64,000 nucleotides of DNA from Vibrio metschnikovii CIP 69.14 (GCF_000176155.1 NZ_ACZO01000006.1:1798001-1862000), one strand, 5' to 3'; positions 1 through 11,252 are shown, counted from the stretch's first letter. A program made the numbers and translations. Notes: a model not told the origin generated them from the letters alone.

Positions 1-255
1 ATCAAAACAGAACAGTTTATGACCATCTTCATCTTCAGTCTCTTCCGCTTCCAATACTTCAAAACCCAGTTTGAAAGCTTCAACGGCCGCTTTCTCTAAA
101 ATTTCAAAATCTTCAGCAAACAAGTGATGCTCGATATCGTACAAGGCTTCTGGATCACTGCCGTCGTCGAGTAGTGCTTGGATAATATCGCGAGTCTCTT
201 CTTTTTGCATTTCGATAAAGGCTTCAACAGAGAGATATTCATCTTCATGAGACAT
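1..255 (-). CDS. rraB: Ribonuclease E inhibitor RraB (N-terminal part, runs off the left edge)
   Basis: Only the first 85 codons are in the window; the gene continues beyond base 1. The translation starts [13 protein letters not shown] and contains [33 protein letters not shown] and [15 protein letters not shown], which closely follow the N-terminal half of E. coli RraB (family knowledge). RraB binds the C-terminal scaffold region of RNase E and changes which mRNAs the degradosome cuts. The protein is strongly acidic, as expected. The ATG at 253-255 is the only sensible start. It lies downstream of tldD on the same strand but is separated from it by a terminator hairpin, so it is probably its own unit. 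The part seen is intact. Confidence 0.93.
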   Translation of the reverse strand, partial: MSHEDEYLSVEAFIEMQKEETRDIIQALLDDGSDPEALYDIEHHLFAEDFEILEKAAVEAFKLGFEVLEAEETEDEDGHKLFCFD

Positions 256-333
256 AATGGTGACTCCAGAGTTTATAAACAGGCTCAAAAATTAGCGCGA
301 AATATCGCACGGATCGTCAATAATTACTACCGA

Positions 334-378
334 GAAAAGCCGCTTTACACTAACTTCTCGTGTAAGCGGCCGATTTTA
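334..378 (-). terminator. Intrinsic terminator after tldD
   Basis: Read on the minus strand, GCCGCTTACAC and GTGTAAAGCGGC form a stem of about 11 bp with one bulge, followed by TTTTCTC. It lies 10 bases past the tldD stop and would end the mre-tldD operon before rraB. Confidence 0.75.
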
Positions 379-387
379 TTCCGTCAA

Positions 388-1834
388 TTATTCTGTCCCA
401 CCCACAGTTAACGCATCCAACTTCAACGTTGGTTGGCCAACACCGACCGGAACACTTTGTCCCGCTTTACCACAGACACCAACACCGCGATCAATACTCA
501 GATCATTACCGACCATTGAGACTTGCTGCATCGCTTCAATGCCAGAGCCAATTAATGTCGCTCCCTTGATAGGGCGTGTCACTTTACCATTTTCAATCAA
601 ATACGCCTCTGAGGCCGAGAAAACAAATTTTCCAGAAGTAATATCCACTTGCCCCCCCCCCAAAATTAGGCGCGTAAATCCCTTTCTTAACACTGGCAAT
701 GATCTCTTCTGGAGTATGCTCGCCGGGTAACATATAGGTATTGGTCATGCGAGGCATCGGCAAATGAGCATAGGATTCACGACGACCATTTCCCGTTGGG
801 GCAACGCCCATTAAATGCGCATTGTGCTTATCTTGCATGTAACCTTTAAGCACACCTTTTTCAATCAGCACATTGTATTGACCGTGGACCCCTTCATCAT
901 CGACATTCAATGAACCACGTAAATCCTTTAACGTTCCATCATCGACAATCGTGCACAGCTTAGAGGTCACTTGCTGACCGATTTTTCCAGAGAAAACAGA
1001 AGACCCTTTACGATTGAAATCACCTTCCAAGCCATGCCCTACCGCTTCATGCAATAAGACACCAGGCCATCCAGAACCCAATACTACTGGCATGGTACCC
1101 GCAGGAGCTGCCACCGCTTCTAAATTCACCAACGCTTGGCGAATCGCTTCATCGGCGTAGGCAAAAGCAATTTTTTGGCCATTTTCTTCATTTAAAAAGT
1201 AATCATAATTAAATCGGCCGCCGCCTCCTGCGCTGCCGCGCTCACGACGATCGCCTTTTTTAGCCAACACGGAGATCGATAAACGCACCAACGGACGAAT
1301 ATCACCAGCATAAGTCCCATCAGTTGCCGCAACCAGCATCTGTTCATGAACCCCACTCAGGCTCACCGAGACTTCTTGAATCAAAGGCTCTTTGGTTCGA
1401 ATATAAGCATCGAGCTGTTGTAGTAGCTCAGTTTTTTTCTGTTTTTGCCAATTCTCTAATGGGTTATCCGCCGCATAATATGCTTGGTTATCACTGCGTC
1501 GAAACGCCTGAACCTGACCATTTTTGGCTTGAGTCGCAATGCCTCGTGCGGCAATCGCACTTTGCTTTAATCCATCAAGCTGAATTTGATCCGAGTAAGC
1601 AAAACCGGTTTTTTCACCGCTGATCGCCCGTACACCAACCCCACAGTCGATATTAAATGAACCATCTTTAATAATGCTATCTTCTAAAACCAGCGATTCA
1701 TGCCAACTCGATTGAAAATAGAGATCAGCATAATCAATATCGCGAGTCATGATACTGGCTAGCGTGTCAGCAATATCCTGTTCAGTCAGGCCGGTTGGGG
1801 CGAGTAACGCTTGTTCAATACGGGTAATACTCAT
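388..1834 (-). pseudogene. tldD: Metalloprotease TldD, frameshifted near the C-terminus
   Basis: TldD is the zinc-bearing subunit of the TldD/TldE protease, which trims unfolded peptides, microcin precursors and CcdA. The first frame gives about 394 normal residues, including the zinc motif HEAVGH (H262, E263, H266). At 652-661 a run of ten C (ten G in the gene) puts the reading frame out by one; the frame then reads 19 unrelated residues to a stop at 593. With nine G the sequence reads [13 protein letters not shown] and continues in the second frame to the stop at 388, giving 481 residues, the usual family length. The lost part contains Cys454 in GVGVCGK, which in E. coli TldD is the third zinc ligand. 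As written, the product should be inactive. The start ATG overlaps the stop of the upstream nitrilase by 4 bases. A homopolymer sequencing error is the simplest explanation; a phase-variable tract is possible. Confidence 0.9.
652..661. repeat. Homopolymer C10/G10 tract inside tldD
   Basis: Ten consecutive C on the plus strand, where the conserved Gly-Gly-Gly-Gln of TldD needs nine. This is the exact site of the frameshift. Confidence 0.95.
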
Positions 1835-2664
1835 AGCGGATTCTTTTTCTCTATAAATTGATGATGAAAACGTGTGTGCTCAAGCACGGGCATGTTTTGA
1901 CGAATAGTTTGCAGCGAGCGTAAATCAATATCGACCAAGAGATTATCGGCTTCACAACCGAGAGCGGCAGTGATCTCTCCCCAAGGGTTGATCACCATCG
2001 AATGTCCCCAAGTCTGCCTTCCCCCTGAGTGCTGCCCTGTTTGTCCAACGGCGACGACCCAACACTGAGTTTCAATCGCTCTCGCCCGTAATAACAACTC
2101 CCAGTGGGCTTGACCAGTCACCGCGGTAAACGCAGCAGGGACCAGTAAAATTTGTGCACCTTTTCGGCGTAGCTCACTGTATAAGGTAGCAAAACGCAGA
2201 TCATAACAAATCGATAAGCCTAAATTAGCCAATCCCGTGTTCGCTACCACTACGCGCTGCCCCGCACAGAATAACGACGATTCACGATAACAGCGATGCT
2301 GATCAGCGACATCAACATCGAACAAGTGTAGCTTATCATAGTCTGCTAGCCATTCGCCCTGAGGTCCGAATAAAATCGAGGTGCTGGTGATCCCCGTTGT
2401 GCGCCGAATGGGTAAGCTCCCCAGCAGTAAATAAACCTGATGCTGTTTAGCCAATAGAGCGAACCGCTGCTGAATAGGTCCTACATTCAATGGCTCTGCA
2501 TTTTGCTGGTATTGCATATGGCTAGCAAATAGGGTCGCGTTTTCTGGCGTGACTATCAATTGTGCGCCTTGGCTCGCCAGCTGGGCGACCTGCTGTTCAA
2601 TGTAGCTTAGGTTATCATTTACGACGTCACTTGACGTCATTTGCACCAATCCTATTCGCAGCAT
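1831..2664 (-). CDS. Carbon-nitrogen hydrolase (nitrilase superfamily, Nit1-like)
   Basis: The 277-residue cytosolic protein has the Glu-Lys-Cys triad of the nitrilase superfamily: E41 in [10 protein letters not shown]111 in [10 protein letters not shown] and C153 in SICYDLRF. The closest described group is Nit1/YbeM-like, in which several members hydrolyse deaminated glutathione, so metabolite repair is the likely role (inference from family). The start ATG at 2662-2664 follows a GGAGAG ribosome site. It lies between yhdP (15-base gap) and tldD (4-base overlap), the usual place for this gene in Vibrio, and is co-transcribed with the mre operon. The substrate cannot be read from sequence. Confidence 0.88.
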   Translation of the reverse strand: MLRIGLVQMTSSDVVNDNLSYIEQQVAQLASQGAQLIVTPENATLFASHMQYQQNAEPLNVGPIQQRFALLAKQHQVYLLLGSLPIRRTTGITSTSILFGPQGEWLADYDKLHLFDVDVADQHRCYRESSLFCAGQRVVVANTGLANLGLSICYDLRFATLYSELRRKGAQILLVPAAFTAVTGQAHWELLLRARAIETQCWVVAVGQTGQHSGGRQTWGHSMVINPWGEITAALGCEADNLLVDIDLRSLQTIRQNMPVLEHTRFHHQFIEKKNPL

Positions 2665-2679
2665 GATTCTCTCCTTGGC

Positions 2680-5600
2680 TTATTTTTTTAGCCGCTCAGG
2701 CAACTTAAATTCCCCTTTACGACGTGATATTTCACGTACATTCGGCGAGTTCAAAGGCCCTTTAACCTCATAATTAACTTGAGTAAACACCTCAACGACC
2801 GGTGAAATAACCGTAGTGATCGCTAACACATATAAGGCGGTAACTGGAGTAACGGCAAACGCTGTCATCACAGGGATCCCAGAGGTAAGATCAGGAACAA
2901 AGTTCACTTGTGCATCCACCATCTGGGTATTGAGATCCGCCATACCACGGATGGTCATTTCACCAGCAATCGCATCCATTTTAATATTATTGGTCACAAA
3001 AATACCTTGCTCGATATCTCCACTACCCGTTATACGGCTGAACGCCATCCCTTTGTCAAAAATATCGCTAAAATCGAGCTGCATTTTACGAATGATCGAA
3101 TCGAGACTGAATAATCCAAGCAGATTCGCCGCCCCACTGACATTAGAAATAACCCCTTTACCTAATTCCGTTTCTACCGAACCCCGTAAGGTATTAATCC
3201 GCATCGACCATGGCGCACCGTCCCATTCGCTATGACTTTTCAGCGAAAACGGGGCTCGTTGTATCCCTGAGGTGATCCCAAAACGTTCCATAAGATCACT
3301 GTTATTCTCGCCTTGCATATCGATATTCATCAGGGTATGACTGTGATCTTCAGTTAGTGTCCACTCACCACTAATATTGATTTGATTGGTACCGCTGACA
3401 ATATCAATTTTTTTCCAAGCTAAAGTATCGCCCTGACGCTGAAAGTCCATACTCAGCTTACCGACGCTGTATCCTTGTAGCCAAAAATCATCAATCACGA
3501 GAGTGAGATTCGGCATTAACTGATGAAAACGTCGCTCAAACTCGGAGATCAGTGGCGCATCTTGCTTTTCTCTATCAATCAACAGACTGTGACCTTGATG
3601 TTGATCGAGCTGTGGAAGATAGAGGTGGAGACGTTGTAAAGCCACCGTCAGATCATAAGGTTGAATATAACTGGCTTGGCCTTGCATCTCTTGGCTATTG
3701 ACCGTTACTGACCATCCAAGATTTTTTTGGCGTGCACTGAAGGCAACATCATGCCACTCTAAACCAGCGAAAGTGAGCTCTTGGACATCAACGTCGACTC
3801 GCTCAGGAATCGGCAGACTTGGCGTTTGCAATTCAGCTAACACACTGACCGCTTGGCTATCCGGTTGCTGATCAAGAATATCCAACCATTGATCAAGATT
3901 AAATCTCTCACTGCGAATCTGAACATCATGCCCGGCGACAGGGCTCATTTTAAAACTGCCTTGCCCCAGCAACAAATAGCTTGCCGTTAAGTGTGGCACT
4001 GGCTGAGTAATATCAATCTCAGTTTGGTACTTCGCATCAGGCAGTTGTAAACGAGCGGACACCGTTTGCTGGTTACCTGAGGCTTGCAAACGTGCCGTGC
4101 CTTGACGGTTGGCAGGTTTACCCAAAGGATATGGATAGTCACTCGCGATAGACTGTAAATTAGCCTGTGCATCGATTTGATAAGTAAAGCCAACATCATT
4201 GAGCTGAATATTGACCCCCATTTGCCAAGGCGCATGACCAGTGACCGGCGCTATCCAGTGCTCACCGACATAAGGCGCTAGCGGCAAGATATCCCAGTCA
4301 CCGACTAAATCGATTCCGACATGATAACCTTGCGCGGCACTCTCACCTTTAAAATCAAAGGAAATCGGTTGTGTGAGCAGCTCGCCGGTTAGCCCTGCGG
4401 CCGAGACCTGATCATTATCAAAATGAATTCGTCCCGAAACACCATTTAACGTCATTGGTGGCGTGTTGATCTCAACCTGATTATTCATCAAATCGGCCCA
4501 CCCCCACGCTCGAACATCATGACCATGCGCAAAAGGAATCGCTAATTGGAACTGAGAATTGACCAGCCCACGTACGTCAATCGCGGTTAATGCAGCGCCA
4601 ACGGAATCGACTAATGGGCTTGCGGTCATATAATCTCGCACTGCATTACCTTGAGCTTTCACCGTGGCACTGAGTTCTAACCAACCATCTTCAGACAAGT
4701 GAGCAATTTGCCCAACAATCCGCTCCGCCTCGACATCCATTAATGTCGCTGACCGAGAATCAAGGTACATGGATTCATTTTCAAACAGTAGATCAAGCTG
4801 TAGATCGGTGATCGCTGGCCAGGCGGTATCAAAGCTGAATTTCGCGTTTTTTAAACCGACCCAAGCTTGGAAAATACCGTTGTTATCCTGATAAGGAAAC
4901 GCGGCTAGTTCGCCATACCAAAGTAATTTAGCAGTATCAACGTTACCGCCCTGAATCGATGTCGATAAGTAATCGGTAAGAGACTGGCCCAGTGCTCTCG
5001 TAGGTAAATAACGCCACGTTTCGCCCGCATTGTAGAGATCGGCTTCGGCATAAAAAGATAAGAAGGGCTCTCCTTGCGCCGGAAAATCAAGCCGAAATGC
5101 ACCTAATACTTGAAGATCATCGGTCGCAGCGCTTACCTTATCGGCCCATAAACGCCAACCGTTTTCATCACGCTGCCACACCAGATCAACCGCGCCTTGA
5201 CGCAGAGACAGCGGCGCTTGAAACACATCACCATAAGGCAGAGTTTCATCAGTCAAGCTCGCATGTATCACGGCGCTCTCTGCCGTCCCTCGGATAGTGG
5301 CTTGCAGATGCTCGATCCCGGGCAACAAATCCCACTGCTTAATCCCGCCTTGATTCAGTCGAACAGAATACTGGATATCATCGTCTTGATTCACTGACAG
5401 CCGTACATCATCCAACAAACCATGGGGTTCTAAATGTGTAAGCCAGCTTTGTGCCGTTTGTGAATTTGGTATCAGTCTGACTAATGGCGTTAGGGTTGGT
5501 AGCGCCAGTTGAGAGACATTCAAACGCCAACCTTGTGGCTGCCAGTCTAAAGCGAAATCCAATTCCGGCCATGGATTATCATCGGTTCGCAACTTGAGTG

Positions 5601-6546
5601 AGTGAGCGCTAACTTGCCAACCATCTTCGGTGGGAAAGAGTTGAACAATCCCCGACTCTAGCAGTAACTCATGCCGTTCCGTATCATGCCACGCGAGCTC
5701 TGAAGGTTTGAGCTCAACATAACCATCAATAGGCTGGTTATGTTGCAACGTGATCCAAGCATTAAAACTGATCAAACCACGCTCAATGCCCGTGGCATCA
5801 GCCAAATAACGCGTCAACCATGGACGAACTCGCAGTTTATCGGCGCTGATATAAAATTGCCCCGAAACATCACGCAATGAACCATGATCTTTAAAGTGAG
5901 CACTTACTTTTAATGAGTTAATTTCGCTATCGGCTAAACTGATGATCCCTTCCGCGATGTGTTGACGTCCACGATTCTTCCAATGCAGTTTTTCGACATC
6001 TAATTGACGAAAGTCGCCTGCCATCGTTTGATAGAGGATGGTCGAATCTTGGATAGAAAAATCATCGAGCTGACGTAGGAATAAATCGTCTAAGCGCTGT
6101 AGAATTCGTCCTTGATCACCGGTTTGGCTTGACGGCTCATCCGATGCTTGGTTAATTGCCAACCAATCGACAGAACGAACATCGAGATTTAATTGATGAA
6201 TAACGAGATTGGCCACCACAGGCGCCCGCTGTCTGAAGCTTTCTAATAAATCAAACTCGACATCAATCCGCGCGGTTTCAAGTTGTATTTGACTGCCATC
6301 AGGCAGGTTCGCCTGAACCCCTTGCAGAGCAAGCGAAGGATGGGTATTACGCCAAAAGCCACGCACATCGGCAATGGTAATTTGAATTTGGGTTTGTTCA
6401 CCAACCCACTGTTGAATCTCGTCTTTAAAACGATTCATTTCTGGTAAGACGATACGTAAAGTGGTGATGACCAAGGCCAACACCACCAACAGACTTACCA
6501 GTAACCACAACACTATCCGCCTAAGGCGAGTTAATATCGAAAGCAC
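2680..6546 (-). CDS. yhdP: AsmA-like envelope protein YhdP
   Basis: This is a 1288-residue protein with one N-terminal membrane helix (about residues 9-31) followed by a very long, beta-rich periplasmic region with a C-terminal AsmA-like section ending NVREISRRKGEFKLPERLKK. Length, topology and position after rng match YhdP. The family forms bridge-like structures between inner and outer membrane; in E. coli YhdP, TamB and YdbH together carry phospholipid to the outer membrane, with YhdP linked to fast transport. The likely start is GTG at 6544-6546, preceded by AGGA. It lies 12 bases after rng and 15 bases before the nitrilase gene, in one operon. No frameshift was seen over 3.9 kb. Confidence 0.92.
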   Translation of the reverse strand: MLSILTRLRRIVLWLLVSLLVVLALVITTLRIVLPEMNRFKDEIQQWVGEQTQIQITIADVRGFWRNTHPSLALQGVQANLPDGSQIQLETARIDVEFDLLESFRQRAPVVANLVIHQLNLDVRSVDWLAINQASDEPSSQTGDQGRILQRLDDLFLRQLDDFSIQDSTILYQTMAGDFRQLDVEKLHWKNRGRQHIAEGIISLADSEINSLKVSAHFKDHGSLRDVSGQFYISADKLRVRPWLTRYLADATGIERGLISFNAWITLQHNQPIDGYVELKPSELAWHDTERHELLLESGIVQLFPTEDGWQVSAHSLKLRTDDNPWPELDFALDWQPQGWRLNVSQLALPTLTPLVRLIPNSQTAQSWLTHLEPHGLLDDVRLSVNQDDDIQYSVRLNQGGIKQWDLLPGIEHLQATIRGTAESAVIHASLTDETLPYGDVFQAPLSLRQGAVDLVWQRDENGWRLWADKVSAATDDLQVLGAFRLDFPAQGEPFLSFYAEADLYNAGETWRYLPTRALGQSLTDYLSTSIQGGNVDTAKLLWYGELAAFPYQDNNGIFQAWVGLKNAKFSFDTAWPAITDLQLDLLFENESMYLDSRSATLMDVEAERIVGQIAHLSEDGWLELSATVKAQGNAVRDYMTASPLVDSVGAALTAIDVRGLVNSQFQLAIPFAHGHDVRAWGWADLMNNQVEINTPPMTLNGVSGRIHFDNDQVSAAGLTGELLTQPISFDFKGESAAQGYHVGIDLVGDWDILPLAPYVGEHWIAPVTGHAPWQMGVNIQLNDVGFTYQIDAQANLQSIASDYPYPLGKPANRQGTARLQASGNQQTVSARLQLPDAKYQTEIDITQPVPHLTASYLLLGQGSFKMSPVAGHDVQIRSERFNLDQWLDILDQQPDSQAVSVLAELQTPSLPIPERVDVDVQELTFAGLEWHDVAFSARQKNLGWSVTVNSQEMQGQASYIQPYDLTVALQRLHLYLPQLDQHQGHSLLIDREKQDAPLISEFERRFHQLMPNLTLVIDDFWLQGYSVGKLSMDFQRQGDTLAWKKIDIVSGTNQINISGEWTLTEDHSHTLMNIDMQGENNSDLMERFGITSGIQRAPFSLKSHSEWDGAPWSMRINTLRGSVETELGKGVISNVSGAANLLGLFSLDSIIRKMQLDFSDIFDKGMAFSRITGSGDIEQGIFVTNNIKMDAIAGEMTIRGMADLNTQMVDAQVNFVPDLTSGIPVMTAFAVTPVTALYVLAITTVISPVVEVFTQVNYEVKGPLNSPNVREISRRKGEFKLPERLKK

Positions 6547-6558
6547 TCACAATCCTAC

Positions 6559-8028
6559 TTACATCATGACAACATCAAATTGCTCTTGTACATATAAAGG
6601 TTCCGCTTGAATACGAACTTGCTTACCGATAAACACCTCTAATTCAGCAAGTGAGTGAGACTCATCCCCTTGTAAGGTATCCGCGACGGCCGGTGAGGCA
6701 TACACGACAAATTTATCAGCGTCATAAGCACGATTCACTCGGGTAATCTCACGTAAAATTTCAAAACAGACCGTCTCAACGGTTTTTACGCTGCCACGCC
6801 CTTCACAAGTTGGACAAGTCGAACACAGAACATGTTCAATACTTTCGCGAGTTCGTTTACGGGTCATTTCCACTAAGCCTAATTGAGTAAAACCATTGAT
6901 ATTGGTTTTTACTCGATCTTTGCTTAACGCCGCTTCAAGAGAAACCAATACACGCTTACGATGGTCATCTGAAATCATATCGATAAAATCAATGATGATG
7001 ATCCCGCCAAGATTACGCAATCTCAGCTGACGCGCAATGGCTTGAGTGGCTTCGACATTGGTATTAAAAATCGTTTCTTCGAGATTTCGACGCCCAACAA
7101 AAGCTCCGGTATTGATGTCCACGGTGGTCATTGCTTCCGTTTGATCAATGATCAAGTAGCCACCCGATTTCAACTCAACTTTTCGTTCTAACGAGCGCTG
7201 AATCTCATTCTCGGTGTCATACATATCAAAAATCGGCTTATCGCCTTCATACAAGCTTAATTTATCGGTCAGTTCAGGGACGTATTCAGAGGTAAACTCA
7301 AGCAAATTATCGAATTCTGTTCGCGAATCGACCAAAATCTTGGTTAACTCAGTACCAACAAAATCACGTAAAATTCGCTGCGCTAGACCCAGCTCACCAT
7401 ACAACGTGGTACGCGTTTTGTATTTCGCGCGCCGCTCCATGATTTTGGTCCATAGCCGTTTTAAAAACGCAGCATCTTGTGCTAACTCTTTTTCATTCGC
7501 CCCTTCAGCTGCGGTGCGAATAATAAAGCCGCCATGTTCATCACAATATTGACCGACGACACTTTTTAAACGATTTCGCTCTCGCTCACTTTCAATGCGT
7601 TGCGAAACACCGACATGAATGGCACCCGGCATATAAACCAAATAGCGAGAAGGAAGCGTGATATCCGTGGTTAAGCGAGCGCCTTTGGTGCCTAATGGAT
7701 CTTTCACCACTTGCACCACAATATCTTGCCCTTGACGCACTAGCTCAGAAATATCGCGCACCTTAAACTGTTGCTTCTCATTTTCAGCAACGCATTCTGT
7801 GTGGGGCACAATATCAGAGGCGTGCAAAAATGCCGCTTTATCTAAACCAATATCAACAAACGCCGCCTGCATACCGGGTAAGACACGACTGACTTTGCCT
7901 TTATAAATATTCCCGACAATACCCCGTTTGGCTTCACGTTCTATGTGGATCTCTTGCAGTACTCCACCTTCAATCATCGCTACCCGAGTTTCACTTGGGG
8001 TAACGTTTAACAACAACTCCGCACTCAT
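6559..8028 (-). CDS. rng: Ribonuclease G
   Basis: RNase G matures the 5' end of 16S rRNA and cuts some mRNAs. The 489-residue length matches E. coli Rng. An S1 RNA-binding domain occupies about residues 37-125 (GMQAAFVDIGLDKAAF near 52-67). The catalytic magnesium-binding aspartates are D304 in TTVDINTGAFVG and D347 in GGIIIIDFIDM. The zinc-link motif is C405-P-T-C408. The ATG at 8026-8028 has a GAGGTG ribosome site. It follows maf by 22 bases. The gene lacks the long C-terminal degradosome scaffold of RNase E, so it is Rng rather than Rne. It appears intact. Confidence 0.96.
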   Translation of the reverse strand: MSAELLLNVTPSETRVAMIEGGVLQEIHIEREAKRGIVGNIYKGKVSRVLPGMQAAFVDIGLDKAAFLHASDIVPHTECVAENEKQQFKVRDISELVRQGQDIVVQVVKDPLGTKGARLTTDITLPSRYLVYMPGAIHVGVSQRIESERERNRLKSVVGQYCDEHGGFIIRTAAEGANEKELAQDAAFLKRLWTKIMERRAKYKTRTTLYGELGLAQRILRDFVGTELTKILVDSRTEFDNLLEFTSEYVPELTDKLSLYEGDKPIFDMYDTENEIQRSLERKVELKSGGYLIIDQTEAMTTVDINTGAFVGRRNLEETIFNTNVEATQAIARQLRLRNLGGIIIIDFIDMISDDHRKRVLVSLEAALSKDRVKTNINGFTQLGLVEMTRKRTRESIEHVLCSTCPTCEGRGSVKTVETVCFEILREITRVNRAYDADKFVVYASPAVADTLQGDESHSLAELEVFIGKQVRIQAEPLYVQEQFDVVMM

Positions 8029-8050
8029 GAGCGCACCTCAATGATGTAAG

Positions 8051-8617
8051 TTATAAAAATTCGTGCAAGAGCTGGTCCGTTTCATAAAGAGGCAAGCCGA
8101 CCACAGCGTAATAACTGCCTTCTATTCGAGTGACAAAGCGTCCCCCTAATCCTTGAATGGCATAACTGCCCGCTTTATCGCAAGGCTCACCCGTTTGCCA
8201 ATAATGCTCAATCTCTGGTTCAGATAATGCTTTAAACCACACCTCGGTAGTGACCAGTATCGAGCGCTGGCGATCAGCACTGACTACCGTTACCGCGGTC
8301 ATCACTTGATGGCTAGTATTAGAGAGCTGTAACAGCATGCGTCGAGCATCAGCAAAATCTTGCGGTTTTTCCAGCACTTGTTCATTCAAGACAACAATCG
8401 TATCCGACCCGAGTACAACCGCGTCTGAGTTAGCCATAGCCAACCCTGCGCGAGCTTTATCCTCAGAGAGACGTAACACATAATCTTGGGCAGATTCTTC
8501 TGTTTGACGCTGTTCTTGCACATTAGGCACGACAATATCAAAATCGTATCCCAACTGAGCCAATAGCTCACGTCGCCTCGGAGAACCTGAGGCGAGCAGT
8601 AATTTTTTATGGTTCAT
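8051..8617 (-). CDS. maf: Maf family nucleotide pyrophosphatase (YhdE type)
   Basis: Maf proteins hydrolyse dTTP, UTP and modified nucleotides to monophosphates, a house-cleaning role; the YhdE subgroup acts on dTTP/UTP. The 188-residue product begins MNHKKLLLASGSPRRRELL, with the family's N-terminal ASGSPRR phosphate-binding loop, and has the catalytic aspartate D72 in LGSDTIV. A reading frame continues 18 codons upstream, but ATG 8615-8617 is preferred: it starts right before the family motif and overlaps the mreD stop as ATGA, typical of translational coupling. It sits between mreD and rng as in E. coli. Confidence 0.93.
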   Translation of the reverse strand: MNHKKLLLASGSPRRRELLAQLGYDFDIVVPNVQEQRQTEESAQDYVLRLSEDKARAGLAMANSDAVVLGSDTIVVLNEQVLEKPQDFADARRMLLQLSNTSHQVMTAVTVVSADRQRSILVTTEVWFKALSEPEIEHYWQTGEPCDKAGSYAIQGLGGRFVTRIEGSYYAVVGLPLYETDQLLHEFL

Positions 8618-9102
8618 TTTATATTCCAATGGCGACGAATACGGCGCAGTAATAAAAACATCCATGGCCAAAGTATACAGCTAATCACGCCACTCCAGAG
8701 TGACAAAGGGTTAAAAGTGACATCTTGTATTAAAAACTCACCACAAAAAATCAGTACCTCTAACCCCATCGCTAATAAAGCAATCACAATCGCTTGCTGC
8801 CAGAGTGCCATATTACGCAGTAATAAAAAGTTAACGGCAACAAGGTAAATCACGATAGACATCATCATGCCACGAATGCCGAGCGTGGAGCCGAGTAAAA
8901 GATCCCACAACAAGCCCATGATAAATGCAGTACCGACATTAACCCGATGAGGTAAGGCCATTACCCAATAGCAGATCACTAACAGCAACCAAGAAGGACG
9001 CAGTAGATCTAATGTCCCCGGCCAAGGGATCGTTTGTACAATTAGCGCTAATAAAAATGAGCCCCAAATCACTAAGCGGCTTGACCAATCATTGCGAGCC
9101 AT
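8614..9102 (-). CDS. mreD: Rod shape-determining protein MreD
   Basis: MreD is a small inner-membrane protein of the elongasome that connects MreC and the MreB cytoskeleton to peptidoglycan synthesis. The 162-residue product is almost entirely hydrophobic, with about five predicted membrane segments, and contains GLLWDLLLGSTLGIRG, the best conserved stretch of the family. The start at 9100-9102 (MARNDWSSR) lies inside the mreC 3' end, a 14-base overlap. An extended frame would add 21 codons that lie wholly within mreC, so it was not used. Its last four bases overlap maf. Confidence 0.94.
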   Translation of the reverse strand: MARNDWSSRLVIWGSFLLALIVQTIPWPGTLDLLRPSWLLLVICYWVMALPHRVNVGTAFIMGLLWDLLLGSTLGIRGMMMSIVIYLVAVNFLLLRNMALWQQAIVIALLAMGLEVLIFCGEFLIQDVTFNPLSLWSGVISCILWPWMFLLLRRIRRHWNIK

Positions 9103-9979
9103 GTCGTGCCTCCTTAAGCATATGTTGAGGCGTGGCTTGTAATACCTTTTGCTGCCGATCTTCATTCGGCCAAATCAACAGTAAATAACGCAAACGGGTA
9201 AAATCAACTACCGGAGTGGCTTTGATCACGGCAAATTCACGTCGAGTATCTTTATCTACCTCAGCAATATAAGCCACCGGATAACCTTCTGGGTAAATCC
9301 CTCCCAATCCAGACGTCACTAACATATCTCCTACGTTCATATCCGTACTGGTGGCAATGTGCTCAAGTTGAATCTCATCCGTTTGTCCATTACCGGAAGC
9401 AATCACACGAATATCGTTACGAATATTTTGCACGGGTATGGCGCTATTAGGGTCGATTAATAGTAGAACTCGGCTATTATGTGCGGCGACAAACGTCACC
9501 TGACCGACAATCCCTTTTTCATTAATGACTGGTTGACCTTCATAAACGCCATCCACTCGACCTTTATCGATCACGACTTGATGACGATAAGGTGAGGTAT
9601 CGACCCCCATCACCTCAGCAACCACTTTTTTCTCATCACGGACAAAAGACGACCCAAGTAACTTACGCAGACGTTGGTTCTCTTCACGATATTGATCCAA
9701 CAAAATGAGATCACTTTTCAAGATCAATACTTCACGTTTTAAACCATGATTACTCTCCATCAGTTGCTGACGAGAGCTGAATCGATCATAGAAACCATCA
9801 AACATACTGCGCGGTAAATCAGCAGCGTATTGAATCGGCGCCACAGCACTGTTTAAGAGAAAACGGACCTGAGAGAAGGCATCTAAACGACTGTCAGCCA
9901 GCATTAAGCTGGCTGAAGCGATCACTGCGAAAAAGAGACGTTGCTGTAAAGAGGGTCCTCGACCAAATATAGGCTTCAT
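9089..9979 (-). CDS. mreC: Rod shape-determining protein MreC
   Basis: MreC is a bitopic periplasmic scaffold that binds MreB, MreD and PBP2. The 296-residue product starts MKPIFGRGPSLQQRLFF, nearly the same as the E. coli N-terminus, so the ATG at 9977-9979 was chosen over one five codons upstream. It has a membrane helix at about residues 12-30, a coiled coil near 65-110, and then the beta domain with YRHQVVIDKGRVDGVYEGQP and VLVTSGLGG-type segments. The long proline-rich tail found in E. coli MreC is absent, as is usual in Vibrio. Confidence 0.95.
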   Translation of the reverse strand: MKPIFGRGPSLQQRLFFAVIASASLMLADSRLDAFSQVRFLLNSAVAPIQYAADLPRSMFDGFYDRFSSRQQLMESNHGLKREVLILKSDLILLDQYREENQRLRKLLGSSFVRDEKKVVAEVMGVDTSPYRHQVVIDKGRVDGVYEGQPVINEKGIVGQVTFVAAHNSRVLLLIDPNSAIPVQNIRNDIRVIASGNGQTDEIQLEHIATSTDMNVGDMLVTSGLGGIYPEGYPVAYIAEVDKDTRREFAVIKATPVVDFTRLRYLLLIWPNEDRQQKVLQATPQHMLKEARHGSQ

Positions 9980-10021
9980 GTTAAATAATCCCAAATGTTG
10001 ATTCAGGCATCAGGCGACACC

Positions 10022-10149
10022 TGTACCCAAACAACTTGGCGTTGCAGTAAGGCGACAGGTAGACAAACCCCAACGCATAGGTAAACACTATGTGTTGGGG
10101 TCTACTAACTTAGCCAATACCACTAACGCTGCAAGCAGATAGGGCATTA
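10022..10149. repeat. ERIC-type repeat (diverged copy) between mreB and mreC
   Basis: About 128 bases begin TGTACCCAAACAACTTGG and end near GCAAGCAGATAGGGCATTA. They share the layout of the ERIC/IRU consensus: outer TACCC/GGG ends, GTTGCAG near the left end, a central palindrome (AACCCCAAC / GTTGGGGT) and TTAGCCAATACC on the right. The better-preserved copy is at 32165-32292. It lies inside an operon, so it is transcribed and may fold in the mreB-mreC mRNA. Confidence 0.75.
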
Positions 10150-10156
10150 TTCGCCA

Positions 10157-11242
<1,086 letters not shown>

Positions 11243-11252
11243 CTAAATGTAC

